NCBI RefSeq assembly: GCF_000732625.1
Contig: NZ_JPJI01000032.1
Location: 372,001-436,000, forward strand
Length of the DNA: 64,000 nt
Source of the DNA: Nonlabens ulvanivorans
Lineage (GTDB): Bacteria > Bacteroidota > Bacteroidia > Flavobacteriales > Flavobacteriaceae
Direction of reading: 5' to 3'
In this document: in pieces, positions 36,204 to 44,254 of the stretch
Layout of the letters: each line of letters begins with the position of its first letter
How positions within the stretch are numbered: position 1 is the stretch's first letter
Program-made: the position numbers and the translations under genes
The notes under the pieces: generated by a model
Database searches by the model: none
Told to the model about the DNA's origin: nothing
What the model saw: the letters and a program-made list of their open reading frames with translations, nothing else

Positions 36204-36272
36204 CAAATATGCCTCTGAACTTGAGGTCAAAACCGCATATTTCGTTTAGTAGCAATTAAGTGTAGACGAATG
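36204..36272 (-). promoter_or_regulatory. Regulon box and promoter of the STAS/flippase operon
   Basis: The box AAGTGTAGACGAAT (36258-36271, plus-strand reading) is identical to the GT2 copy. The minus-strand promoter has TTTG (36228-36231), a 16-bp spacer and the -7-like CATATTTG (36204-36211). Box to -7 spans 68 nt, the same as for GT2. The neighbouring sequence also matches GT2: CGTT plus GT at equal distance on the inner side of the box. The box ends 12 bp before the ATG of the divergent TPR gene. Confidence 0.7.
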
Positions 36273-36283
36273 AATAATATCTT

Positions 36284-38389
36284 ATGATGAAACCTTTTCA
36301 ACCTTATTTACAAAAAGCGCTTAAGAAGACTTATGTAGCCATCATCGTCTTATTGGCGGCACATTATGGATATAGTCAAAACATGAATGCAGGTTTTGAA
36401 CTACTTGAAAAAGGTGATTTTAAACAGGCAAAAGTTTTTTTTAAAGACATTCTTAAAGATTATCCAGATAACAAAACAGCTCAACTATGTCTAGGAAGAG
36501 CTACCGGATTAAGTGGTAATCCCGATGAAGCGACGACCATATTTGAAGAACTTTTAGAGCAATATCCGCAAGATTTTGAAATCAAATTAAACTATGCCGA
36601 ATCGCTTTTATGGAACAAAAAGTATATTGCTGCAAAGTCTTATTATCAAGGTTTATTAAAAGAAAATGATCAAAGTTTTCCAGCGGTTTTGGGATATGCA
36701 AATACGTTATCTAACCTTAAAGAATATCCACAAGCTCAAGATTATATTAATAAAGCGCTTGTAATTGATCCAGGAAATCCTAATGCATTAACATCAAAAA
36801 AATACATCAATCTAGGCTATTCAAATCAACTAGTACAAGCACAATCTTATGAGTCTGCAACTCAATTATTAAAAGATAATTTAGAGTTTCTAGAATACGA
36901 TACAGAAACGCTACAGGTTCTAGCAAACACCTACTTAATAGCTACACAAGTAGACAGTGCTTTAATCACCTATCAAAAAATTAATAAATCTCAAACAGAT
37001 AGTATTTTATCATTAAATGGGATTTCTCTAGTACAACATTTAAAAGGCAAAGAAAAGACAGCATTGCAATACTCAAAAAAATCAATGTCTATTCTAAACA
37101 CAACTACACCTAAAAACATTGAGCAGCAAACTATAGAGCGCAACATTCAAGCACTAATATGGAATGGCAAGTACAAAGAAGCAGAAGCTAAATTAAGTGA
37201 TCAAATAGAACAATCTGGTCCTGAAAACTGGTTGCTAGCATTAAGAGCTACCTTAAATATTTATAAAAGTAATTTTAAGAATAGTATCAATGATTATAAT
37301 CAGATTCTTATGACAGACAGCACCTCATTTGATGGGAATTTGGGTAAGTCAAACGCTCAAAAAGCAATGGGGAATTATAAAGATGCTTATACATCTGCTA
37401 GTAAGACATTAGAAATTTATAAGGACCAGAAAGATGCACTTCAATTTATTAAAAACCTAGATCAGCAATTTACACCAGTGGCGACGGTAAAACCTAGTTA
37501 TAGCTTTGATAACGGAGACAACGAGGCTTACAATCTAGATGTTAACCTAACAGTTCCGTTAAATACAAAATTTGCGCTTTTAGGAAGCTACAATTATAGA
37601 GATACTTTTAATGATCAACTCTCTTCTCAAGCGACAACACAACTTTTTCAAATAGGTGCGGCTTATGAGTTTTTACCCAACATCAAGCTTAAAGGAATAG
37701 CTGGTATTAATAGCATTAATGCAGATAATAATAGCTATGAAGAATTAACAACTGATATCTCACTTCAAATTAAATCTATTAAACTACAATCCATAGATAT
37801 AGGATTTAAGAGAAATGTAGAGAGTTTTAATACCGCATTATTAGAGCGCCAACTAGTGCAAAGCAATTATTACATCAATTATAACTTGAGTACTAATTTT
37901 AATCTAGGATGGTTCACTCAATATTTTTATACGTCTCAAAATGATGGTAATTCAAGGAACCTTTTGTTTACATCACTATATTATAATTTATTAAAAAAAC
38001 CATCACTTAAAGCTGGATTGAACTATCAATATATCACGTTTGAGAATCAAGTTCCAACGGTATACTTTAGTCCTAGTAGATTTAATGCCATTGAAATTTT
38101 CTTTAACCTTAATAGAAGTATAGATAGCATCAAAAAAGATCAATGGTATTATGATTTAAGCGCTGCAACCGGTTACCAATTTATAGAGGACAACGGCAGA
38201 CAATCTACCTATCGATTACAAGCATCCTTGGGCTATAAATTTTCAGATCGCACGGCGCTTGACATTTATGGACAGCAAAGTAATATTGCTTCTACAACAG
38301 CAGCTGGATTTACATTTACAGAGGTTGGTTTCAGATTTAAATGGTTGTTATCTAATAAACCTTTGTTTGAAACGATTAGAGTTAAATAA
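36284..38389 (+). CDS. TPR plus outer-membrane beta-barrel protein (YaiO/PelB-like)
   Basis: The 701-residue protein has a signal peptide (cleavage near GYSQ, residue 32). A TPR solenoid covers about 35-390, with repeats such as AKVFFKDILKDYPDNKTAQL and ALVIDPGNPNALTSKKYI. A C-terminal region of about 300 residues has alternating strands and ends FRFKWLLSNK, like a YaiO-type barrel. Proteins with periplasmic TPRs and an outer-membrane barrel export polysaccharides such as Pel, PNAG, alginate and cellulose. I infer the export pore of this locus. It is divergent from the STAS/flippase operon and ends at a palindromic terminator. Confidence 0.82.
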   Translation: MMKPFQPYLQKALKKTYVAIIVLLAAHYGYSQNMNAGFELLEKGDFKQAKVFFKDILKDYPDNKTAQLCLGRATGLSGNPDEATTIFEELLEQYPQDFEIKLNYAESLLWNKKYIAAKSYYQGLLKENDQSFPAVLGYANTLSNLKEYPQAQDYINKALVIDPGNPNALTSKKYINLGYSNQLVQAQSYESATQLLKDNLEFLEYDTETLQVLANTYLIATQVDSALITYQKINKSQTDSILSLNGISLVQHLKGKEKTALQYSKKSMSILNTTTPKNIEQQTIERNIQALIWNGKYKEAEAKLSDQIEQSGPENWLLALRATLNIYKSNFKNSINDYNQILMTDSTSFDGNLGKSNAQKAMGNYKDAYTSASKTLEIYKDQKDALQFIKNLDQQFTPVATVKPSYSFDNGDNEAYNLDVNLTVPLNTKFALLGSYNYRDTFNDQLSSQATTQLFQIGAAYEFLPNIKLKGIAGINSINADNNSYEELTTDISLQIKSIKLQSIDIGFKRNVESFNTALLERQLVQSNYYINYNLSTNFNLGWFTQYFYTSQNDGNSRNLLFTSLYYNLLKKPSLKAGLNYQYITFENQVPTVYFSPSRFNAIEIFFNLNRSIDSIKKDQWYYDLSAATGYQFIEDNGRQSTYRLQASLGYKFSDRTALDIYGQQSNIASTTAAGFTFTEVGFRFKWLLSNKPLFETIRVK

Positions 38390-38394
38390 AAAAA

Positions 38395-38436
38395 GGGAGT
38401 TTTGATACGCTTTCGCGAAAGCGTATCAAAACAACC
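38395..38436. terminator. Bidirectional terminator built on the genome palindrome
   Basis: The 16-bp palindrome (38408-38423) is extended to a perfect 34-bp inverted repeat (38399-38432) with GGG/CCC pairs just outside. It lies between two convergent genes (TPR protein, DUF4114 protein) and has a T/A-rich flank on each side, so it probably ends transcription from both. Confidence 0.8.
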
Positions 38437-38467
38437 CTACTACTCCTACTCTTTTCTACTCTAATAT

Positions 38468-40906
38468 TTAATTAATCAGGAATTTACCTGTGAATTTCCT
38501 ACCTTGATCTGTTATCACATTAAAGTGATACAGACCTGTTTTAAGGTCAGGAGAATGGTATTGAAACTCTACATTACCATTTGTGGTTTTAATGCTCTTA
38601 TAGTCTACGGTACGACCATATAAGTCATAAACGCTTATTTCAATTACTGCGCTCTCAACCGGTAATTGAAAAGTCGTTGTGTTTGTAAATGGATTAGGCG
38701 CATTGTTAAGAGTTAACACCTCATCTTCAACATTTTCTATGGAAAGTGTAGACTGATAATCACCTAGTCTTACATCATTTAAATCGATAGAAAAAGGAAT
38801 TGTATTTGAATAGTCACTAATAACTGAGAATACAATCGTCTTAATATCTGTGTGCGCAAAGGATGCCCCATTAGAGTTTACAAAATCAACAAACGCAATA
38901 TCATAAGTTGTATTAGAGGTGTTTACTGGTATTGTAAATTTAAAGCGGTCACTCCATGGAATTGATGTTTCTGGCACCAAAATGATTTCTACTGGTTGAT
39001 CATTTATAATGTCAAATTGTAGTGCTGTATAAGTAGATACATCTAACGTTTGCTCACCAGGTAATAAATGTCTGAATAAATTCAAGTTTCCTTTTACCGT
39101 TCCCTGAACAGATGGATTACGTTCAATATTATGAACGTTTCCTATCGTGCTAGGCTGTGCATTTTGAACGTTAAAACTAGAAACACTAGCATAATCAGTC
39201 AGGTAATCCATTCCCCATGGGCCGTCTGCTAGATATAAAGCATCTTGTTGTTGATTGCTTATCGATAAGGAGAATCCTATGTCAAATAAATTTCCTGTCT
39301 GAATACTTATCGTCTCATGTAAATTACCAGATAGATTAATGGATTGACTGATTGCCTGTCGTCCAGAAACTTCTGTGGTTGCAAGATCTCCATTGAAGTT
39401 AATACTAGTTGCGCCCGTTTTATTAGTTAACTCTAAATGTAACTGTCCATCCTGGTAATAGCCTGAACTTACAAAAACAGGAGGAATATTGTTTGCAACT
39501 GGTGTACTGATTACCGGTGTCGCTTGATTTAAGTTAGCTAAAATACTGTTCGTTAACGCAAATACTTGAGAATAAGAACTACCCCAAATTTGAAAATTGT
39601 AAAAGTCACCTGATGGATATTGACCTATTTCCCAAAAACTGAAAAGCTCATTTTGATTAACTCCTAATTTTACTGAAAACCCTAGAGCATATTCTGTCTC
39701 ACCAGAAGCTCTAACCAGTTTAGAGCTAATTATTTTATGGCCATTTACAGTAACTGATCTTATATCTTCTAGTACAGAATTATTAAGTCTGTCACAAATA
39801 GCTTTAGAATGATCATAAATAGAACCTGTTGAAGCTGTTGCTAGAACCGCAGCAATTCTATTATTTTGTTCATAATAATCTACTGAAAAAACTTCGGTTG
39901 CATTCGTAACATTAACAAGGTCTTGTGGTGTTGAAACATAAGCTGTTTCAGTACCATACATACCTGTAAGTGGTAAGTAACTGTCTAATTGAGCTGCGTT
40001 AGTACCAGATTTTAATAGCACTTCTGACTGATTAAATTCAGTTTGAGTTTCTTTATTAGATATGAAGTTTCTTTTAGTTCGTTCAAAATTTCTTTTTGCA
40101 ATAAGGCTAGCTAGATCACCATTACTTTCTAGACCACCTGTATTACCAGAACTTACGGTAGATGATTTACTAATGTCTGCATAATTTGAAGTTTTAAGTG
40201 CAGTATATGGATTTGCCGTTACATAAAAGATAGCGTCATTAAAATCGTTATCACAGGATCCATAATCTCTTCTAATATCTTCGAAGCCTAGAATAATTCT
40301 TTCATTTTCTGGATCTTGCAATAGTACATTATGATACTGTAAATCTGCTTGAGCTTCTGGATTAAAGCTAGGATTAGAAAAGAGGTCCCATTGGGCAGTT
40401 CCAACTGCAGCAGTAGATGAATTCCATGCATTTGCTAGAAGTACCCAGCCTATACCTGTTCCAGCGGGAAAAGTTCCGATTTTAACTTTATCTCCTGTTT
40501 GTAAACCACCACCACTATATAACGCTGACACATTAGGGAAGATAATAGTAATTTCTGAGGCAGTAGGTCTGGTCGTTGGTGGATTTGTAATATCATAAGT
40601 GTAGAAACCTAGCACATTTTTGTAACCAGCACCTTCACTAACAAATGTCACCCAAACATCTGCAAGGCTTTCAACGATTATGTCTGTTTCATATCCAGAA
40701 GTGATATAATGTGGATTATATGTAGGTACTGGATATCCTTCTGGTAAGGAGTAACCTATCATATCCATCGTAGCAGTATCAACTACATCACTAGGATTTA
40801 CCAGGTATTGAGGTGTTCCCATAGAATCATAAGTACCTAAGTATTGATAACTCTGACTAAGAACTATATTAGCTAAGAAAAAGACACCGAGTAATAATTT
40901 TTTCAT
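38468..40906 (-). CDS. Secreted DUF4114 protein with T9SS sorting domain
   Basis: The 812-residue protein has a signal peptide (cleavage near VLSQS, residue 18). The DUF4114 domain (about 130-235) ends with GFEDIRRDYGSCDNDFNDA, which has the acidic calcium-site character of the family. A long middle region follows with no motif I recognise, and a C-terminal T9SS type A domain (APNPFTNTTTF... ending GKFLIN). It is exported and probably surface-attached or released. It shares the regulon box with the polysaccharide genes, which suggests a matrix or adhesin protein. Function is inferred only from location and domains. Confidence 0.85.
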   Translation of the reverse strand: MKKLLLGVFFLANIVLSQSYQYLGTYDSMGTPQYLVNPSDVVDTATMDMIGYSLPEGYPVPTYNPHYITSGYETDIIVESLADVWVTFVSEGAGYKNVLGFYTYDITNPPTTRPTASEITIIFPNVSALYSGGGLQTGDKVKIGTFPAGTGIGWVLLANAWNSSTAAVGTAQWDLFSNPSFNPEAQADLQYHNVLLQDPENERIILGFEDIRRDYGSCDNDFNDAIFYVTANPYTALKTSNYADISKSSTVSSGNTGGLESNGDLASLIAKRNFERTKRNFISNKETQTEFNQSEVLLKSGTNAAQLDSYLPLTGMYGTETAYVSTPQDLVNVTNATEVFSVDYYEQNNRIAAVLATASTGSIYDHSKAICDRLNNSVLEDIRSVTVNGHKIISSKLVRASGETEYALGFSVKLGVNQNELFSFWEIGQYPSGDFYNFQIWGSSYSQVFALTNSILANLNQATPVISTPVANNIPPVFVSSGYYQDGQLHLELTNKTGATSINFNGDLATTEVSGRQAISQSINLSGNLHETISIQTGNLFDIGFSLSISNQQQDALYLADGPWGMDYLTDYASVSSFNVQNAQPSTIGNVHNIERNPSVQGTVKGNLNLFRHLLPGEQTLDVSTYTALQFDIINDQPVEIILVPETSIPWSDRFKFTIPVNTSNTTYDIAFVDFVNSNGASFAHTDIKTIVFSVISDYSNTIPFSIDLNDVRLGDYQSTLSIENVEDEVLTLNNAPNPFTNTTTFQLPVESAVIEISVYDLYGRTVDYKSIKTTNGNVEFQYHSPDLKTGLYHFNVITDQGRKFTGKFLIN

Positions 40907-40930
40907 CTTGACAATTGTTTAATTTCATGT

Positions 40931-40998
40931 CAAAACTAAAGGAGATTCAAGGCTGTTTTAATTTAAAACGATGAATCAAAGAGAAGTGTAGATGAGTG
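40931..40998 (-). promoter_or_regulatory. Regulon box and promoter of the DUF4114 gene
   Basis: The box AAGTGTAGATGAGT (40984-40997, plus-strand reading) has a second half-site, GATGAAT (40970-40976), exactly 21 bp from GATGAGT (40991-40997), the spacing expected of LytTR direct repeats. The -7 element TAGTTTTG (40931-40938, minus strand) is an exact consensus match. Box to -7 spans 67 nt. AAAACAGC (minus strand, 40952-40959) is shared with the GT4 promoter. Confidence 0.7.
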
Positions 40999-41030
40999 GT
41001 GTTATTATGAAGTTTAGTGTTTATACCACA

Positions 41031-41738
41031 CTACAGTAAATTTAACCTTTTCATTAATATTGGGCGGTTAGATCTACTGACTGGGATGATGTCTTTTTTA
41101 ATTAAAACACAGTTATCTTCTATATCAATTATCTTACTAACATTAATCACATAAGAACGATGTACTTTTAGAAAAGTATGGTCAGGTAATTTTCCCTCAA
41201 TCTTTTTAAGTGTGGAATGGACTATATAATTTTTAGTTTCTGTTTTAATCATAATATAATCTCCCTTTGCTTCTACGAGATAAATGCTGGGCATATCAAT
41301 CTTAATAAGACGTCTATCGATGTTTACATAAAGTACATCCTCTGTCGACTCCTTCTTAGAAGAATTTGTTTCTTTTTGAGTTGCACTTATACTATTAGAA
41401 GCCTTATTGATAGCCTTGATAAAACGATCTTCAGTAAGTGGCTTTATCAAATAATCTACAATACATTCATATTCAAACGCCTCAATTGCAAAATTAGGAT
41501 CTGAGGTAGTCAAAATAACATTAGGTGGATCTTTAATCGTTTGTATGAAATCTATACCGTTAAAGCCTGGCATATGAATGTCTAGAAAAATTAAGTCTAC
41601 AGTATTTTGATTCAAATATTTCATAGCATCTATCGCATTAGAGAATTCCTCTAATACGTTAAGGCCTTTCACATCACTACAATACTTTGATATAATTAGT
41701 CGAGCCGTAGCTTCATCATCTATAATAATGCATTTCAT
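41031..41738 (-). CDS. LytTR-family response regulator
   Basis: The 235-residue protein has a receiver domain (1-118) with acidic pocket Asp7/Asp8, phospho-acceptor Asp53 in FLDIHMPG and Lys in IKPL. A linker leads to a LytTR DNA-binding domain (about 135-232) with VEAKGDYIMI, HSTLKKIEGKLP and FLKVHRSYVIN. LytTR domains bind pairs of about 9-bp direct repeats about 21 bp apart. It is the last gene of the sensor operon, 10 bases after the Hpt gene, and is the natural output for the box found upstream of five transcription units nearby. Confidence 0.95.
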   Translation of the reverse strand: MKCIIIDDEATARLIISKYCSDVKGLNVLEEFSNAIDAMKYLNQNTVDLIFLDIHMPGFNGIDFIQTIKDPPNVILTTSDPNFAIEAFEYECIVDYLIKPLTEDRFIKAINKASNSISATQKETNSSKKESTEDVLYVNIDRRLIKIDMPSIYLVEAKGDYIMIKTETKNYIVHSTLKKIEGKLPDHTFLKVHRSYVINVSKIIDIEDNCVLIKKDIIPVSRSNRPILMKRLNLL

Positions 41739-41748
41739 TCTTTACCTG

Positions 41749-42066
41749 CTATAAAGTTTTAAGATACTCTGTCATACTATCTAATATTTTTTCAAAAGAT
41801 TGAGAATGATCAAAATTTTCATCAAGAATCTCATTTTCATATTGTGCAGCCAGTGCGTATCCTTTCTCAAGTCCCAAGATACTTATTTTGTGCTTTAATT
41901 TGTGAACTGCTTCAGCAATTTCTTCAAGATTTTTTGCTTTTAGAGCATTATAATAAACCTCTTTTTCTGATGGGAACTCTGTTTTAATAACAGTTAACAA
42001 CCTCTCTTCAAAAGCTTTATCTCCACGACACAAACTATCAATATATGACCTATTTGGTAATTCCAT
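41749..42066 (-). CDS. Histidine phosphotransfer (Hpt) domain protein
   Basis: The 105-residue protein is a stand-alone Hpt four-helix bundle. The phospho-accepting His is probably His55 in AVHKLKHKISILGL, where the usual HxLKG reads HKLKH. Such proteins pass phosphate between receiver domains in phosphorelays. Its ATG overlaps the stop codon of the kinase gene upstream by one base, and the LytTR gene follows after 10 bases, so it likely sits between the stand-alone receiver (46779-47195) and the LytTR receiver. Confidence 0.88.
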   Translation of the reverse strand: MELPNRSYIDSLCRGDKAFEERLLTVIKTEFPSEKEVYYNALKAKNLEEIAEAVHKLKHKISILGLEKGYALAAQYENEILDENFDHSQSFEKILDSMTEYLKTL

Positions 42067-43118
42067 TATTTCTTTGGTAAAGTAAAATAAAATGTAGTTC
42101 CTAGATTTAATTGAGATTCAACCCAAATCTCTCCTTGATATAATTCTACAACTTTTTTAACAATTGAAAGTCCTATACCAGAAGAGTTTACATTGTTTTC
42201 AAGTTTTTGAAAGACATTGAATATTTTTTCAAAATACGGCTTATCAATTCCTAATCCATTGTCTTTAATTGAAAACTGCCAATGACTGGATAATTCCTCA
42301 ACATTTATTTCTATTAAACCATTCTCTTTGTCATTGTATTTAATTGCATTATCAATTAAATTTTGAAATAATTGCTGTAGTCGGTATTTATCACCTTGTA
42401 CTACAGGTAATGGATTTAATAGAACAATTTCCACATGGTCTGGAACGTATACAATACTAAGGATTGTGTCAATTAACACCTGTAAGTCTACATCGTATAA
42501 CAACACCTTTGTTTTTCCAATTGTTGAATACTCTAAAATACCATTGATTAAAGTATCCATTTTTTGAACATTACTTCTTATCAACTCTAGATTATCAATG
42601 CCTTTCTTATCTAGCGTGGCTGAATAATCTTCACTGATCCATGATGCTAAAGCATCAATACTACGTAAAGGGGATTTCAAATCATGAGAAACCATATGTG
42701 CATAATCGCTCAGTTCCTGATTTTGATGTGAGAGTTCACTTAATAACTCTTCTCGTTGTTGGTTAAATGCAAGTATTTCTTTCGTTTGCCTGTCTATTAA
42801 ATTAACTAGACCAAAGCTGTCGGAGGTATCATCACTTGAGCGCCCATCGTCTGTTAAATCATAACTTTTCAATGTGTTAATGACATTATTAAGCTTATCA
42901 ATAACTAAGGTTTGAGAATCTGCTCTTTCTTTTAATTCTTTATTTGCTTCAAACAGTTCTTGCGAACTTATAGACATCGCTCTTTGCAGCATAGCAAATT
43001 GATCATCATGCGTATTGTAAGAACTATTAATCGCGTCAAAGAAAAGTTTAAAATCTGGGTGTTGGGCTAACTCTTCACCTAGATACTTCCTAATTTGACG
43101 TTTAAGTAAAGAGTTCAT
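42066..43118 (-). CDS. Soluble histidine kinase, FIST/NosP-associated
   Basis: The 350-residue kinase has no membrane helix. An N-terminal helical region (1-140), beginning LLKRQIRKYLG, is followed by the phospho-acceptor His145 in MVSHDLKSPLRSI and an ATPase domain with NLIDNAIKYN, KDNGLGID and GIGLSIVKK. The gene overlaps the FIST gene by one base upstream and the Hpt gene by one base downstream. The N-terminal region is of the kind I associate with kinases next to FIST proteins and would be the contact site for the sensor. No receiver domain is attached. Confidence 0.92.
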   Translation of the reverse strand: MNSLLKRQIRKYLGEELAQHPDFKLFFDAINSSYNTHDDQFAMLQRAMSISSQELFEANKELKERADSQTLVIDKLNNVINTLKSYDLTDDGRSSDDTSDSFGLVNLIDRQTKEILAFNQQREELLSELSHQNQELSDYAHMVSHDLKSPLRSIDALASWISEDYSATLDKKGIDNLELIRSNVQKMDTLINGILEYSTIGKTKVLLYDVDLQVLIDTILSIVYVPDHVEIVLLNPLPVVQGDKYRLQQLFQNLIDNAIKYNDKENGLIEINVEELSSHWQFSIKDNGLGIDKPYFEKIFNVFQKLENNVNSSGIGLSIVKKVVELYQGEIWVESQLNLGTTFYFTLPKK

Positions 43119-44251
43119 TATTCGCTTAATAAAGTAATCGTCATGGTCTGATTATGTAATTGACATTTCATTTCTTCATGAAAAGGAGCAATCTCTCCAT
43201 AAGAGTAAAATCCAGAAATCACAACATCTTGACCTAATACATTGCGCACTTCTTCAATCTCTTCCTCTACTCTTTGATCAAGAACTAATTTTCTACCAAT
43301 ACAACTTACTAAAAGCGCTAATTGAGAAGTGTTTTCTCTAACATCATCTGCCTGCCTAGCAGCTCTTTCTGCCGCATTTGCTATTTGATCGACGTTAGTC
43401 ATCATTAATTGAACTTTAGAGTTTTCAGGAATATCGCCAGCTAAAACCATGGCATTGTCATCTTCTTCTATATTCAAAATGGATCTAACTATAGATTGAT
43501 TTTGATTTTCAATTTTCACGTTGAGAGGATATAGTAAAGCTGCTCCTGGGAGTTCTTTTGATTTTTCCCCTAAATATTTTTTATATAAATCTAGCGCAGG
43601 CATATCATCTAACTCGTATAGTATATTGCCTTTAGATTTAGTAACAATTCTTTCTGGCCCAAATGGAATCCATCCACCATGTATAGAGAATGTAGCTTCA
43701 AAACTTTCTCCATAAAACCCTATGGCCACTATTTCTCCTGATTTTGGATTACAGTTATATCCACAAATCGTTTTTTCAAATCTAGCATCATCTGCACATA
43801 AGCCACCTGTAATCAATAAGTCATCTCCATGAACAGAATTCATTCCTAATGTGAGTTGAGTTCCATTAATGAAACTTCCTTCAGATATAATAAAAACATG
43901 TTTTAAATCTTTTGCATCAAATTGTTCTATAAGATGTTTTCCTGTTTTAAAACTGTCTTTTTGCTCATTGAGCACATTTGCCGTTTTAATCGAGAAACGA
44001 CTTTTCTCGAACTCAATAGCAGTTATAGAGATTGATTCATCATTAACATTATCATCCATGATATCACCACTAGTAGAACCAAGTACGATATGAGCATCAG
44101 GATACATCGATTGTACTTCTTCAAATATAGTAGGTGATTCTAGTAGGAATCTATTTCCAAAAGCTAACACCAAAGGATTGTTTAAAGTCTTTTGATCACC
44201 TATATTTTTCCAAGGTTGATTTTTTAATTTTAAATGCTGATTAATAATCAT
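43118..44251 (-). CDS. FIST-domain sensor protein (NosP-type candidate)
   Basis: The 377-residue protein carries an N-terminal FIST domain (about 28-220, with VLGSTSGDIMDD and GGLCADDARF) and a FIST_C domain (about 225-360, ending GFYSYGEIAPF and CQLHNQTMTITLL). FIST proteins are signal-input proteins; the NosP group binds heme and senses nitric oxide through an associated histidine kinase. I cannot tell from the sequence whether this one binds heme, but its neighbours (H-NOX, kinases, Hpt) are those of NosP loci. It overlaps the kinase gene by one base. Confidence 0.88.
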   Translation of the reverse strand: MIINQHLKLKNQPWKNIGDQKTLNNPLVLAFGNRFLLESPTIFEEVQSMYPDAHIVLGSTSGDIMDDNVNDESISITAIEFEKSRFSIKTANVLNEQKDSFKTGKHLIEQFDAKDLKHVFIISEGSFINGTQLTLGMNSVHGDDLLITGGLCADDARFEKTICGYNCNPKSGEIVAIGFYGESFEATFSIHGGWIPFGPERIVTKSKGNILYELDDMPALDLYKKYLGEKSKELPGAALLYPLNVKIENQNQSIVRSILNIEEDDNAMVLAGDIPENSKVQLMMTNVDQIANAAERAARQADDVRENTSQLALLVSCIGRKLVLDQRVEEEIEEVRNVLGQDVVISGFYSYGEIAPFHEEMKCQLHNQTMTITLLSE

Positions 44252-44254
44252 TTG

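Noticed and set aside
33298-38389. True orthologues of the Pel operon
   Set aside because: PelA deacetylase, PelC, PelD and PelE equivalents are missing and the glycosidase is GH5-like, so only an analogy of roles is justified.
38395-38436. The palindromes as a CRISPR array or integron site
   Set aside because: Copies are single, kilobases apart, and lack regular spacers or a recombinase gene.
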